Shown one piece after another: positions 30,967-41,683 of a stretch of 64,000 nucleotides of DNA (position 1 is its first letter; each line of letters begins with the position of its first letter). The stretch covers positions 1,488,001 through 1,552,000 of the forward strand of contig JAITYX010000010.1 of NCBI GenBank assembly GCA_021018815.1, given 5' to 3'. Made by a program: the position numbers and the translations under genes. This stretch comes from Talinum fruticosum. Its lineage: Eukaryota > Streptophyta > Magnoliopsida > Caryophyllales > Talinaceae. The notes below the pieces were generated by a model. The model was not told the origin of the DNA, made no database searches, and saw only the letters and a program-made list of their open reading frames with translations.

Positions 30967-32248
30967 TGATGTGTAGTGGCGGAAGCAAAGAAAATGGAGA
31001 GAAAACCGCAAAGAGAGCAACCGGACAGAATGCAGTCTGCGTGTGCTATCTTGGCAGATTGGGGAAATGGAGGGGCAAAGGTTCTTGGATTTAGCTAAAA
31101 ATTGGTGGGAAGGAAGGTAACAGGTGAATGAAGATCGTGACCAAGTTTCGTTGAATTTGGAAAAGGGAAACTCCCTGAACAGATAGCCTGAAGTTGGTGC
31201 AACCGGCTGGCTGTGCAGACAGACACCCTTTGTTTGATTTCGGTGTGGAGGATGGAGATGTTCTTGGATGGAGCTGAAAATTGGAGGAATGGTAGTAGAT
31301 GGACTGGAAGGATTGTGGTTAAAATATGGAGTAAAATGGCCGGGTAGATTGTGAGATATGAGGCGGCAAAGTGAGGGATAAATCCAAGGTCCTAGCTCGG
31401 ATACAGAAAACACCACCGAGTAAGAACCGAGGGGCACCTTCAATCTGTCCGGATACAGCAACACCACCGGGAGATTGGAAGGACTCAAAGGACACCACCT
31501 AGCTGCCACACTAGGATACAGCAATGAGAGTTCCGAAAGGTGAGCAAATCCAGCTCGAGTATAAACTCATATAATTCATCAAAAGTTGTATTACAATGAA
31601 GCACATGAGCTGATTATATAATGCCCAGCTATGGCATTTTACACAACCGATTTGCAAGCTAAAAGTGTAACAAACTCAAGCTGAAAATAATGCAAAAACA
31701 AAATGCTAACTAACAATATTCCTTTCCCTTCCTCCAAGCCAAGCTAGGTTGATTTCTAGCCAAGCATTTCAAAATTAGGAACATGTGGCTATGCCTTGAT
31801 TTCCCCTTCTCCAAGCTCTTTGAATCTTGATGCTTCTAGAATGCATTAGTCATCATCTCCTTTTGTAGCTCATCTTTCGGCTAAGGCATCCTTCATGGAC
31901 CGACCATGATTTAAGCAACAACTTATTTATGTACCATGAGCATAACATAGCAACATTTCCGGCCTTGACTAGAATAAACCTTCTTGCTTGACCATGGAGA
32001 TTTTAGGTGGCTACTTTCACTAACCTTCTCAACTAATGCAAAATGATATTTATTTATGAACAAATTATGAAAACTCCATGTTGTGAATTTGATCACCCTC
32101 CGGGGTCTACTAACATTATTCGGTTGAGCCTTGAGTTTTCCCCTTGAACATAGAATATGCAAGCATTTCTGGTTGCACCTTGCACATACATGGCTCCTTA
32201 AGATAAATATCATTTAGCTCAAAACATAAGGCTGTCCACTCTCCATCA
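30967..32248 (-). mobile_element. RT-E 5' LTR
   Basis: Its sequence is nearly identical to 27245-28525. It starts TGATGGAGAGTGG (minus strand, at 32248) after the CTATT duplication and ends at 30967 beside the primer site. Confidence 0.94.
31614..31638 (-). promoter_or_regulatory. Promoter of the RT-E 5' LTR
   Basis: On the minus strand AATGCC-N7-GGCATT runs into ATTATATAA. This is the dyad-plus-TATA layout seen in RT-C. Confidence 0.65.
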
Positions 32249-32301
32249 CTATTGGGCCTTAACATTCCAAGGGTTTCAAGTTATACACGTTGAAATTTGA
32301 T

Positions 32302-32637
32302 CCAGCCTACGCTTGGATCGGGTAGATTCGGCAAGATTTGGATGTTAAAACGTGATGCTCCAAGCTTGTTTAACACTCTTTGTCCTTGGCACCCGTGGCC
32401 TCCCTCTATCATCCTCCCGAGTAAGTGAGAATTTTCCCTCAAATTCTCGTGGTGTTCACTCTTCATGAACGCCCAAGAGTGAACCCCACGAGAATTTGAG
32501 GGAAAATTCTCACTTACTCGGGAGGATGATGGAGGGGGCCACGGGTGTCAAGGACCAAGAGTGTTAAACAAGCTTGGAGCATCACGTTTGTAACATCCAA
32601 ATCTTGACAGAATTTGCCCGATCCAAGCGCAGGCTGG
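32302..32637 (+). repeat. Large inverted repeat, about 161-bp arms with 13-bp spacer, in RT-D
   Basis: Arms 32302-32462 and 32476-32637 are roughly 90 percent or more complementary by eye. Each arm contains a polypurine-tract/LTR-start junction like that of RT-F at 37110-37300 (CCTCCATCATCCTC and GAGTAAGTGAGAATT). It replaces the protease and RT part of RT-D: RNase H coding lies left of it and gag, broken in the zinc knuckle, lies right. No target duplication was found. Confidence 0.85.
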
Positions 32638-34837
32638 GCCATGACACTTGAAACACCTTCGTGGGGAGCAGGTTTGGGCAGATTTGGGGTAGGAATGGGT
32701 GCAGGCTGTTTTATGGAGCTATGGTTTTGTTGTGGGATGGGTTGGGAAATCCCCTTGTAAAAGGGTTGGCTCTTTTGTGGAAAGCCTTTAGGTACTTCTT
32801 TCTTGACAAAACGGTGCTTCCTTTGTTGCTCAACTTTGTGTGCTAAATGACACACCTCATCAAAAGTAGAGAATTGTTGCAATTCCACCACTTGAGCATA
32901 TTTTGCATCCAAGCCTCCAAGGTACCTCACTATTGTTTGATCCTCATTTTCTTGAATATCACACTTAATGAGCAACATTTCAAACTCACGAGTGTACTCC
33001 TCCACACATACTTCCTTGTTGTAGGTTATGGAGTTGAGAATAACTATTTTGGATGTAAGTTAGGGGCAAGAAACGAGCCTTCAGTTTTGATCTCATTTTC
33101 TCCCAACTTCTAAACTTGGACCTCCTTTCTCTCACTCATTTGTGCACCAAGTTTTCCCACCATGTTGAGGTAAGACCTCTCAGCTTAAGGGCAACAAGCT
33201 TAACTTTCTTCTCCTCGGGCACTTCTTTATAGTCAAATATTCTTTCCACGGTTCTTAGCCAATCTAAGAACTCATCCGGGTTTAGCCGCCTTTACACTTT
33301 GGGATCTCCACCTTGAATTCATGGGAATGATGTTTTTCACGCCTAGAGACTCGCCTTGATCTCCTTTCACTAGGCTCATCCGAAGAAGCAAATGGATTGC
33401 TTTCTTCATCTTCTTCATTGGAGTTATGAATAGGCCGAGGGGGAGGTGATATGCTTCTCAATTGATCACGCTTATCTCTTGATGTGTAGTGGGAGGCGGA
33501 AGCAAAAAGGAAGCAAAACCGCAAGAAAACCAAGCTGGCCAGAATAGGACCTGCAGGTGCGGTTCTGGGGAAAAGGGTGAAAGGAGGGGTAAATGGTCTT
33601 GGTTTTGGACGAAATTTGGTGGAGAGGTAGTTAACTGGTTGGGAAAGGTTGTGGTAAAATTTGGGCAGCATCCAAGGTCGGGATCACCTTGAGCCAAACG
33701 CAAACAGAAAGCCTCACTGGGTGGTTGTCCAGAATGAGGTTCTTTGTTTGTTTTTGGTGCTGGGGATGGAGTTCTTCTTGGATTGAGCTGAGATTTGGAG
33801 GGAATGGACTCAACTCATGTAAGATGAAGTGTGTGAAATTTGGGAAAGAGATGATTCGTGGATTGGGAGATATGGTTGATGGAAGTCGCTGGATAGAACC
33901 TGGATTCTGGCTTGGATACAGAAACACCACCAAGCTGAATCAAGGGGCACTCTTAAACGGTCCGGATACAGAAACACCACCGGGGCTTAAGAGACTCAAA
34001 GGACACCACCAAGCTTGCCAAGGCTCAGATACAGCAATGAGGATTTAAAGGGTTGAGAAATCCATCTCACAAGAGCAAAGCTCAAATTCATATATTCATC
34101 AAAGTTGTTTTTACAAGAGCTATGCTAGCTGAATATATAATGCCTAACAATGGCATTTTACAAGCTGAAACTAAGCTGGAAAATAAAGCAAAAATGATAA
34201 TAAAACTACTAAGATTCTTTCCCCTCCTCCAAGTTAAGCTAGAGTGAATTCTAGCCAAGCATTTGAGCATTTGGGAACATGTGGTTGTGAGGCCTTTTCC
34301 CCTTATGCAAGCTTCATTTCAATTTGGCCAACACAACATATTCCAAGAGGGTTCTAGAATGTCTTCTTTCCTCTCCTTTGATGCATCATTTTGGACGTTT
34401 AATCATATAGCATTGGAAACTTGGACCGGCCAAAAATACACACCATGTTATTTATGTGCAAACGATTGGACCCTTCACGGTTGGTCATGGCCGAACTTCA
34501 CCTTGTGCTTATCATGGAGGATTTTAGGTTGCTAGCTGATTTCTTCCTAGCTAACCTCTTGACTCTTTAGGTAGATAATTATTTATGAACATGAATTCAT
34601 AAAAATCACACTCTTGGCTTCCCATCCTCCGGGATCAAAAATGATAATAAGAAATTCAAGTGTCTTTGGCTGATTTCCATGCATGTTTGATCTCTCTTGA
34701 TAACTTGTCCTCGGTCCATGATCAAGGGCTGTCCACTTTCCATCATCTCTCATGGATTGCCTAAGTTATTTTCGGAGGTACTCATTTTCTTTCATCAACA
34801 TCTCAAATCGTTCTTCCAAAGTCATGATAGCACTCAT
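32638..34837 (-). pseudogene. Gag of RT-D, interrupted by a solo LTR
   Basis: The ATG at 34837 starts MSAIMTLEERFEMLMKENEY. After the solo LTR (33480-34745) it continues with SNPFASSDEPSERRSRR, HSHEFKVEIPKCKG, the core around VERIFDYKEVPEEKKVKLVA, then VEEYTREFE and QENEDQTIVRYLGGLDAKYA (minus-strand frame 33005 downward) and a proline-rich linker. The product would be the capsid protein. The first Cys pair of the CCHC knuckle is reached before the inverted repeat cuts the gene at about 32638. Frame breaks lie near 33130-33290. Confidence 0.85.
33480..34745 (-). mobile_element. Solo LTR in RT-D gag
   Basis: On the minus strand it runs TGATGGAAAGTGGACAGCC to CCCACTACACATCA. TCTCT is duplicated at 33475-33479 and 34746-34750. 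It carries a TATA region near 34130 and a hairpin array near 33890-34030. Confidence 0.93.
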
Positions 34838-34942
34838 GTTTAGGAACCGGGATTTTTGTGGGTTTCTGGCTGTTTTGTAGCTATGGATTGGAGGGATGTG
34901 TTTAGTGGAAATGGTAACTACTCGGCCAAGGGAACAGAACTT

Positions 34943-34953
34943 GCTCGATACCA
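34943..34953 (-). other. Primer-binding site, RT-D
   Basis: TGGTATCGAGC on the minus strand equals the initiator-Met complement with one base missing (CAGAGC read as CGAGC). The same change is at 57719-57729. Confidence 0.8.
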
Positions 34954-34957
34954 AAGT

Positions 34958-35821
34958 TGATGTATAGCCAAGTAAGAAACCGAGAAAGGAGAGGTGGTTT
35001 GTGAACGGTGGAAGTAGGGATGGGAAGGATGAGTGCTAAAGATAAAAATAACAATGATAGAACCAAGCTCCTTGTGGATACGAGACACACCACCACAAGA
35101 ATCTTGAGGCACCAAAAGGCTAAGGCTAGATACGAGATATTGCCACTAGCTAGACTCTCGGACTCAATCGAGCACCACTAAGCATGCCAAGCTTAGATAT
35201 AGCAATTGAGAATTCAAAGGGGAAAGAGCATTACTAGCTCGGTTTTCATTCAATATCAAAAGTTGTTTTGTTCAACCGAATACATGGTGTATTTCTAATG
35301 CTCAAATTAAAGCTAAGCACAATCTAAGGCTAAGAGTGTATGTACAAGATCAAAGGCCTAGATTACACTATAGCTAACCACTTCTCCAAGCTAGATTTTG
35401 GGAACATGTGGCCGGAATTGAATAGTGATTCTCGACCAAGTATTTGCTTGCCCCTTGTCCAAGCTTGATTGTGGTTGGTCCAAACAAGATTTTTCCACTA
35501 GAGGTAGTGCTCTTAGATTCTCTAGAACCTTCCTTCTTGCTAGTATTCCTCCCTTGATGCCTTATGTTGTTAGTCCAAATATGGACCCTTCGAGTTTGGA
35601 CCGTCTTTGCTTATTGTGCCTCAACGCTTAAGCAACAACTTATTTATCTGCCAATTGACATACAAGGGCAACATTCACGGTTCCTCAAGTCTGGACTCTG
35701 CTTGTACTACACGGACTAGGAGAGAAGATTTAGGTGTCCAAAGTTGACCTCCACATAAGATTATCTCCCTTGCTGTTTTGCCACTAGCCCATGGCTTTTA
35801 GTAACTTGAGACTCTCCATCA
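34958..35821 (-). mobile_element. RT-D 5' LTR
   Basis: On the minus strand it starts TGATGGAGAGTCTC (35821) and ends GGCTATACATCA (34958). Hairpins on the minus strand are CTAAGC/GCTTAG, GCTAG/CTAGC and CTTGTGG/CCACAAG around TGGTGTGTCTCGTAT. At 864 bp it is the shortest full LTR here. Confidence 0.82.
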
Positions 35822-37248
35822 CCACCATTAGCACCTAATTAGTCTCTTTGATCACCGCCTAATCTAGCCACAATTAGGATAAGCAAAGAACAAGAGTTGA
35901 AGGGAAGGAGCCAAGCTCAACTTTACTAACTCATCAACTAGTTTGTACATGGCAGTAGCACTTAGTATTTATAGTGCTTACAAAATGAAGCTAAAACAAC
36001 AAATCCTAAGGTCCAATTACAAGATTGCCCTCCTAATATTGTTAATACATTGAGCTCAAAGACACAAAAGTATAAAGCATAAAGTAGGCTTCAAAATTTA
36101 GCAAGCACAAAAGGTGAAAAGGACAACCTGTCGCTTTCACTTGGCAAGTGCGAGATCAAGTGCATTTACCAACAGGCATATCTTCATGGGTACTGATCCA
36201 AATGCTGCTCTCTCAGCCTTGCTAGAAAGATTAGGATGTCTCTTTTCAAGCATATATCATTTGCATAATTTGACCAAGAGATGAGAGAGATATGACCAAG
36301 AGAGTTGACAAAGGTTAATTGGCGCTCGGTTCTAGCCGACTTTGACAAAAAGACCAAAATTTATTTTCTTCGAATTTTAATGGACTAACCAGGATTCCCC
36401 CACTTACCAGGACTTATTAAGGTAACTCCATGAAAAATTAGCGGTCCCCATCCCTTCTCAATTGTGAGATATGCAGCTCAAAAGTGAACCAAGCATACGC
36501 CTAAACTGGGTCTTCCCCTGGTGTTTTTAGGTCTGTTTCAAATCAGTCATATCTTCCACCTCACAACTCCAATTGAGGCACAACAAATATGTATGGAAAG
36601 CTGAGTGAATAAGCTTTCCAAAGATATGCAAGTTGCCAATGTGGACTCAACATTGATAGAGTTATGATCAGTTTACTCAGCAAAGGTCACACTCGCTTGC
36701 TCCAAATGCTGACTTCCTTTTGTTGACTCCTTTCTTTTTGTTTCTGCCTAACTGAGAAAGCCCATATTCCCCTCCTCTAGGGGACCCCTAGAGGCTACTT
36801 ATTACAATATTAGGTGGTTTAACTCCTCCCCAAAGTTGGGCTATAGGGCAAATAAGTGCACTGCCCAAACGCCTAAGTTGGGCAGAAACATCTAGTGCTT
36901 TACTTGGTGGTGAAAAGGCCTTCCTTTCAGCTTGGCATAGACTTGGAGATTGATCCTCTTCATTGGAAATTTTTTCCTGGTCACCTTCCATCAATAGTGG
37001 CTCAAACTTATTATTTTTGATTTTTTGTTGACAAACCAAGACTTCCGCTTAGGAAAGGACTCATCAAGGTTGTCTCACACAAAATTTGGGATCCCCATCT
37101 CACATCTAACTCAAGTTATGCATGTTGAAAGTTGACCCAGCCTGTGCTTGGACTAGGCAGATTCTGGCAAGATTTGGATGTTACAAACGTGATGTTCCAA
37201 GCTTGTTTAACACTCTTGGTCCTTAGCACCCCGTGGCCTCCCCTCCAT
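35822..37248 (-). mobile_element. RT-F 3' LTR (5' part), cut by RT-D
   Basis: On the minus strand it begins TGATGGAGGGGAGGCC at 37248 and runs to 35822, where RT-D entered beside a TGGTGG motif. The promoter has TATAAATA near 35965. Its hairpin 1 is CCTAAT/ATTAGG. Two diverged copies of a block ending in a TCATATCT/CCATCTCACATC-like region (about 36385-36510 and 37035-37160) suggest an internal duplication. A 21-base near-palindrome lies at 36774-36794. The frame 37039-36788 is not recognised. Confidence 0.72.
36774..36794. repeat. 21-base near-perfect palindrome in the RT-F LTR
   Basis: CCTCTAGGGG and CCCCTAGAGG flank a central A. Function unknown; it could be a factor-binding dyad or chance. 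Confidence 0.6.
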
Positions 37249-38593
37249 CATCCTCTCCGAGTAAGTGAGAATTTGCAATCAAATTCTCGTGGGGTTCACT
37301 CTTGGGCGTTCGTGATAGGGCGGCCACCATGACTCTAAGCCTTAACACACTTCCCTTGAGGCTTTCCTCTTCCTTAGGTAGGATAATGTGGCGTTTGATA
37401 GGTGGTATCTCCGAGTTTCCTTCCCGAGGCAATGTTGGTAGCCCAAATCTTCGGATTGAGCTCATGGCCTCCCACAATTTGACTAGAGTAGACTCAAAGT
37501 TGTAAAGACCGAAACGTGTAGAGTGCTTCTTACCAAGTTGATGGGTAGCACTCCACTTGGTAGCATTTCCTCCATTCTTGCCAACACTTCCTCCGAACTT
37601 GCCCTCACTAGGATAACACGTATGTTCTTTCCAAATGATCAAAGACACTTGGATTTCACACGGTTCCAACAAGCATTTCTCAATTAGCTCCCTTTCTTAG
37701 AATGATTTCAACCATGATATCTCATGATTGTACCCTGCTGCCTTAAGATTTGAACATATTGCAATAGTTATGGCACAAAGCGCTCTTTCCATGAACATCT
37801 TCATAAAAGGGCTTGGGGAGTTCACAAGCATGATGGTTCACCTTCATCGGCACAAGCATAACATAACTCACCAAGTTCTTGGTCACGCCTCCGATGAGTT
37901 GGTGCATAGGGGTCTCGGTTAAGAGATGGACAATCATTAAGGGCTCACTCCCTTTGTTAAGTCCAAGTACACATTTCCACATAACATCACACTTCATGAC
38001 CACACAAACACTCCGATTAGTACATGAACTTAAGCCCTCATTCTACATGGTCTTCGATGGGAGGAAAACCCCAACTGAAAACTCTAACCGATACCGAGAG
38101 CCAGCCAATTCTACCCGATGATTCTAAGCTCTCGTAAATCACTACCGAGTCCTCATAACTCACTCGCTGGGCCCTCGTTGTTGACACCAACTTCAAGGGA
38201 GTTTTGGCCACGCTCGGAAATGCGTGTCTATCTCCTCGGACAGGAGTAAGGGAGTTAGACAAGACAGAAGTATTCGGAGATAATAAGCTAAATAAATCTT
38301 TCCGAGTCATCGGTTTATGAGCTTAGACCTCGTTTTGTAGATACACTCGGATATACTTGAGCATCATATATGCGTCTTCAATAGAGCCGGAAAAGGAAAG
38401 TTTAAGGATCGGAATGCGGAAGAATATGGTGATCACGATTGCAACTGTCATAAGACTCGGAACTCTACTATTTTGCACTCGTTGATTCTATGGTCCCCCT
38501 CCTTTTCTACAGTCCTTTTCTCGCTGTAATTGCTCTACTTTTTTCCTTGTTTTTGTCCTTTTATTTTGCTGAATACTTCCCAACCTTTGATTG
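37249..38593 (-). pseudogene. RT-F internal region, 3' part, unrecognised
   Basis: The minus-strand frame 37672-37223 ends HENLIANSHLLGEDDGG at the polypurine tract, the usual tail of these elements. Upstream, 38003-37743 has ALCHNYCNMFKS, loosely like the MKLCHYC segments of RT-J and RT-K. No protease, RT or integrase was found. From about 38490 the plus strand resembles RT-B-type U3 (CCTTTTATTTTGCTGAA), so a junction lies in 38330-38490. Confidence 0.4.
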
Positions 38594-39420
38594 TGATGGA
38601 GGTTTCCATCCAAGCGTAGCTACCAAAGGCCATGGACTATTAACAAAGTTATAAGAGTAGATAAACTTGTGTGGAGATCAACTTTGGGCACCAAAGACTA
38701 CTATTTTGGTCCGAGTATTGCAAGCTGAACTAGAGCTTGGAGGGTCATGAGAATTGTCCTTTCATGACAATTAGTGCATAAATAATTATTGCTTAGAAGC
38801 CGAGACAAAAACAAGCAGCAAAGGAGGTCCAAAGTGCCTAAAAGCCTAAACCGGGCATTTTAGGAGCAACCTGTCCTATTGACTTCAATGACCGAAAAGT
38901 CCTTGCTCGGATCATCAAGATAATTCACCAAGAGGAGAAATGCAATGCTAACATAAAGAAGGTTCTAGAGAAGTCAAAGAGCACTACCTTTAAATATGTA
39001 AGGGCTGTCTCATTGTAAAAAAACTCTGATTTTGATATTGGCTATATGTTAAGTAAAGTTGAGCTGTGCTCCTTTCAACCCTGAAATTCTCTTTTTCTTG
39101 TCGAATTAGTGGCATAATTAGGCTGTGTTCTGAAGAGTCTACCTTATACTTAGAGTGGTGATATCTGTATTTCTAAGTGTGGTTAGCATCCTAATTTATC
39201 CTTGGTGGTGATTTCCGTATCCTTAGGTACTCTAGTTTTATCTTGTTCTTGTTATTTTAGTCCTAGTTACGAGTGTTAATCATCTCCTCTCAAGTGATTA
39301 GCCTAGTTCTTATTGTCGACTTTTCCATTGGTCATTTCGAGCCCATTCTCGAGTCGCTCGGAATTGCGTTTTGCGTACTCTATTTTTTGGATCGGTGTAG
39401 TCTGTCATCTTCGCACATTA
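38594..39420 (+). mobile_element. RT-G 5' LTR, apparently recombinant
   Basis: The start TGATGGAGG and first 400 bp resemble the U3 of the RT-C/RT-I type (GACAATTAGTGCATAAATAATT). From about 38990 it follows the RT-B leader, with a hairpin AATTA/TAATT and TGGTGATATCTGTAT. It ends TCGCACATTA at the primer site. Confidence 0.7.
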
Positions 39421-39424
39421 GTTT

Positions 39425-39436
39425 TGGTATCGGAGC
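39425..39436 (+). other. Primer-binding site, RT-G
   Basis: TGGTATCGGAGC has one mismatch to the initiator-Met complement. Confidence 0.82.
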
Positions 39437-39527
39437 TTTGGAGCCTTTCCTAAGGTAAGCTTCCTTAACCCTAAACACAACCCGTTAAGCCCAAACACAT
39501 CAGTCCATAAAGAACCCATAAGCCAGA

Positions 39528-40222
39528 ATGAGTGGAAGCATGAATTAGAGGAGCGTTTTTATATGCTCATGAACAACTTTGATGAGTTACGTGCTCAGAA
39601 CATCTATCCGAGAAAGCAACTTGGAGATATGATAAAGAAGCGGCATGAGTTAGAAGAGTCACTACCCAGGTCACCCCCTCATACCCACTCACACGGGGAT
39701 GATGATGGAGATAGCAATCCTTTTGCTTTTTCTAGTGAGCGTGAGCAAAGAGGAGGAAGAAGAGGGAGAAGGCACCACTCACCTCACCTAAACTCAGCTT
39801 TCAAAGTTGAAATCCCGGAGTTTGAGGGTCTTCTTAACACATATGAGTTTTTGGACTAGTTGCAAACTGTTGAGAGAATCTTTGATTACAAAAAAAGTGA
39901 AGGATGAGAAGGTAAAGCTTGTTGCTATCAAGCTCACCTCAACTTGGTGGGAAAATTTGGCGAAGAAGCGTGTTGTTCGGAGGAAACCCAAGATCCGAAG
40001 TTGGGAGAAGATGTGGTCTAAGCTATAAGCCTGGTTTCTGCCCCCAACTTACATCTAGGACAACTATTCTAAGTTGCACAATTTGCAACAAGGCTTGATG
40101 AGTGTGCAGGAATATACCAGGGAGTTCGAAAAGTTGATGATTAAATGCGATCTTCAAGAGTCAAAAGATCAAACCATAATCAGGTATCCGGGAGGACTTG
40201 ACCCAAGGTATGCCTCCTTGGT
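39528..40222 (+). pseudogene. Gag fragment of RT-G
   Basis: The ATG at 39528 is followed by a stop at codon 7. The rest reads EERFYMLMNNFDELRAQN, SNPFAFSSEREQRGGRR, FKVEIPEFEGLLNTYEF, then in another frame KVKLVAIKLTSTWWENL, IRSWEKMWSKL, and VQEYTREFEKLMIKCDLQES up to GGLDPRYA. This is the standard plant Ty3/Gypsy gag order. It breaks at about 40210-40222, where inverted RNase H starts with a short shared CCTCCTTG. Confidence 0.85.
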
Positions 40223-41056
40223 GCATCCGCCCCTTTGTTCATCTTGCCCGATTTGTGCTTAATGGTAAAATGGAAAGTTTACAAATACTCTACCCATTTT
40301 CCATGCCTTTGATTGAGTTTGTGTTGCCCTTGGATGTACTTCAAAGCTTCATGATCCGAATGCAAAATGAATTCATTGGCCACAAGGTAATGACTCCAAT
40401 GCTCCAAAGATCTCACAATGGCATAGAACTCCTTATCATAAGTTGAGTACGTCCTCCTTGAATCACAAAGTTTCTCACTAAAGAAGGCTATAGGTCGCCC
40501 TTCTTGAGAGAGAACTCCTCCAATGCCAACTCTCGAGGCATCACATTCAACCTCAAAAATCTTGTCAAAGCTAGGCAAGGGTAGAACCGGTGCTTGAGTG
40601 AGCTTGAGCTTGATAGTTTCAATTGGGCTTTAGCATTCCACTTGAATGCACTTCCCTTTAGCAACTCGGTCATGGGGGCCGTGATGGTGCTAAAGTTCTT
40701 AATAAATCTCCAGTAAAAGGAAGCTAGGCCATGGAAACTCCTCACGTCATGAATGCTTGTGGGAACCGACTATGATTGAATGGCTTCCACCTTGCTCTCA
40801 TCTACCTTCACACCGTGAGCCGTGACAATATATCCAAGAAAGGTGACTTCCGAGGCAAAGAACGTGCACTTTTGAAAATTGTCATAAAGCTTCTCTTCCT
40901 CCAATAGTTCAAGGACTTGTGTGAGGTGGTTTAGGTGCTCTTCTTCACTCTTGCTATATACACCATAATATCATCGAAATAAACCACCACAAACTTGCCA
41001 AAAGGCCTAAACACTTGATTCATGAGCCTCATGAAAGTGCTAGGTGCATTAGACAG
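40223..41056 (-). pseudogene. Inverted RNase H-RT segment inside RT-G
   Basis: On the minus strand, RT end motifs ([17 protein letters not shown] near 41010-41050, VVYFDD near 40965-40985) precede [42 protein letters not shown] and [19 protein letters not shown] 9- to 10-base deletion near 40620, relative to RT-D, breaks the frame. The segment is antisense to the gag before it and to the coding region after it. Confidence 0.88.
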
Positions 41057-41683
41057 TCCCCATTTCACCCCATTTCACCCCCAAACACATTCTGCCCAGC
41101 CCATGTTTCATCCCTATCCCCATTCTGTCCAGCCCCTATTTCTCCCACAAAAATCCCAACTCTTCCTCCCAAAATGTGCCATGCCCGAAGGTATTTTACG
41201 TGCCAAGGAGTTGATCATTTTGTCACGAATATCCCCAACCGAAGGGATGCTATTCTATCCGAATGTGGAATGCCCCAAGCGGTTAGAGTTGAGCTTGAAA
41301 AGAAGTTGTATCTTATGGAGAAACTCGAAGTGGTAGTAGATAAAGGAGAGCCTCGTAAATTTAATGGTGCATGTGTTATGAGGTGTTCTTTTCCTTTGTG
41401 TTTGGAGGATTGTGAAAGTGTTTTTGAGCAATTTACATGGCCATTTGTTCTTGAAAGAAACCTCCAAAGGTTGTATCCGGAATGTGTGAAGCGCCCAAAC
41501 GATGATTTGGCTATCTTGTTCTCACTTGCATGTTGGAGCCTCTACTTTGTGATTTAAAGGATCCTATGGTGTTTAATGAGTTTCCAAGGTCCACAACTAT
41601 TAAGCACTCATCATGGCAAGAGAGTTGAGCTTTCATGGATATTTCCTTTTCCAACCAAGTATGCCACACTAGCTCAATTTGAG
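41057..41683 (+). pseudogene. Degenerate knuckle plus ERNLQRLYP domain in RT-G
   Basis: A proline-rich stretch with repeated TFCPA/SPFCPAPISP leads to RRYFTCQGVDHFVTNIPNRR, a zinc knuckle that has lost two cysteines. Then come GEPRKFNGACVMRCSFPLCL, CESVFEQFTWPFVLERNLQR, LYPECVKRP and ACWSLYFV, followed by a stop and matching sequence (FQGPQLLS, LSWIFPFPT) also found in RT-E. It links the gag-only type knuckle to the unknown domain of RT-E and RT-K in one frame. Confidence 0.6.

Larger units (their letters stand above)
27245..32248 (-). mobile_element. RT-E: very young non-autonomous element with protease and unknown domain
   Basis: The LTRs are 27245-28525 (3') and 30967-32248 (5'), 1281 and 1282 bp; by eye they differ by one indel and about one substitution. 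CTATT is duplicated at 27240-27244 and 32249-32253. The primer site, polypurine tract and promoter are intact. The 2.4-kb internal region lacks gag, RT, RNase H and integrase. It holds one long frame (29064-30868) and a short conserved 3' stretch. RT-K is a sister copy on the plus strand. Confidence 0.95.
25111..35821 (-). mobile_element. RT-D: old gag-pol Ty3/Gypsy element, minus strand, multiply interrupted
   Basis: In element order it has a 5' LTR (34958-35821), primer site (34943-34953), gag (34837 down to 32638), an inverted repeat in place of PR and RT (32302-32637), RNase H (32301-32249 continuing at 27244-26769) and integrase (25517-25111), which stops at RT-A. The rest must lie left of RT-A outside the window. 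Insertions are solo LTRs at 25518-26768 and 33480-34745, and RT-E. The 5' LTR borders CCACC, fitting entry into the RT-F LTR, but the other flank cannot be checked. Confidence 0.85.

Noticed and set aside
37879..38121. Forward frame with FYMVFDGRKTPTE resembling FMFFDDGRTLLEP of RT-J
   Set aside because: The match is short, lies on the strand opposite RT-F coding and has no supporting flanks.
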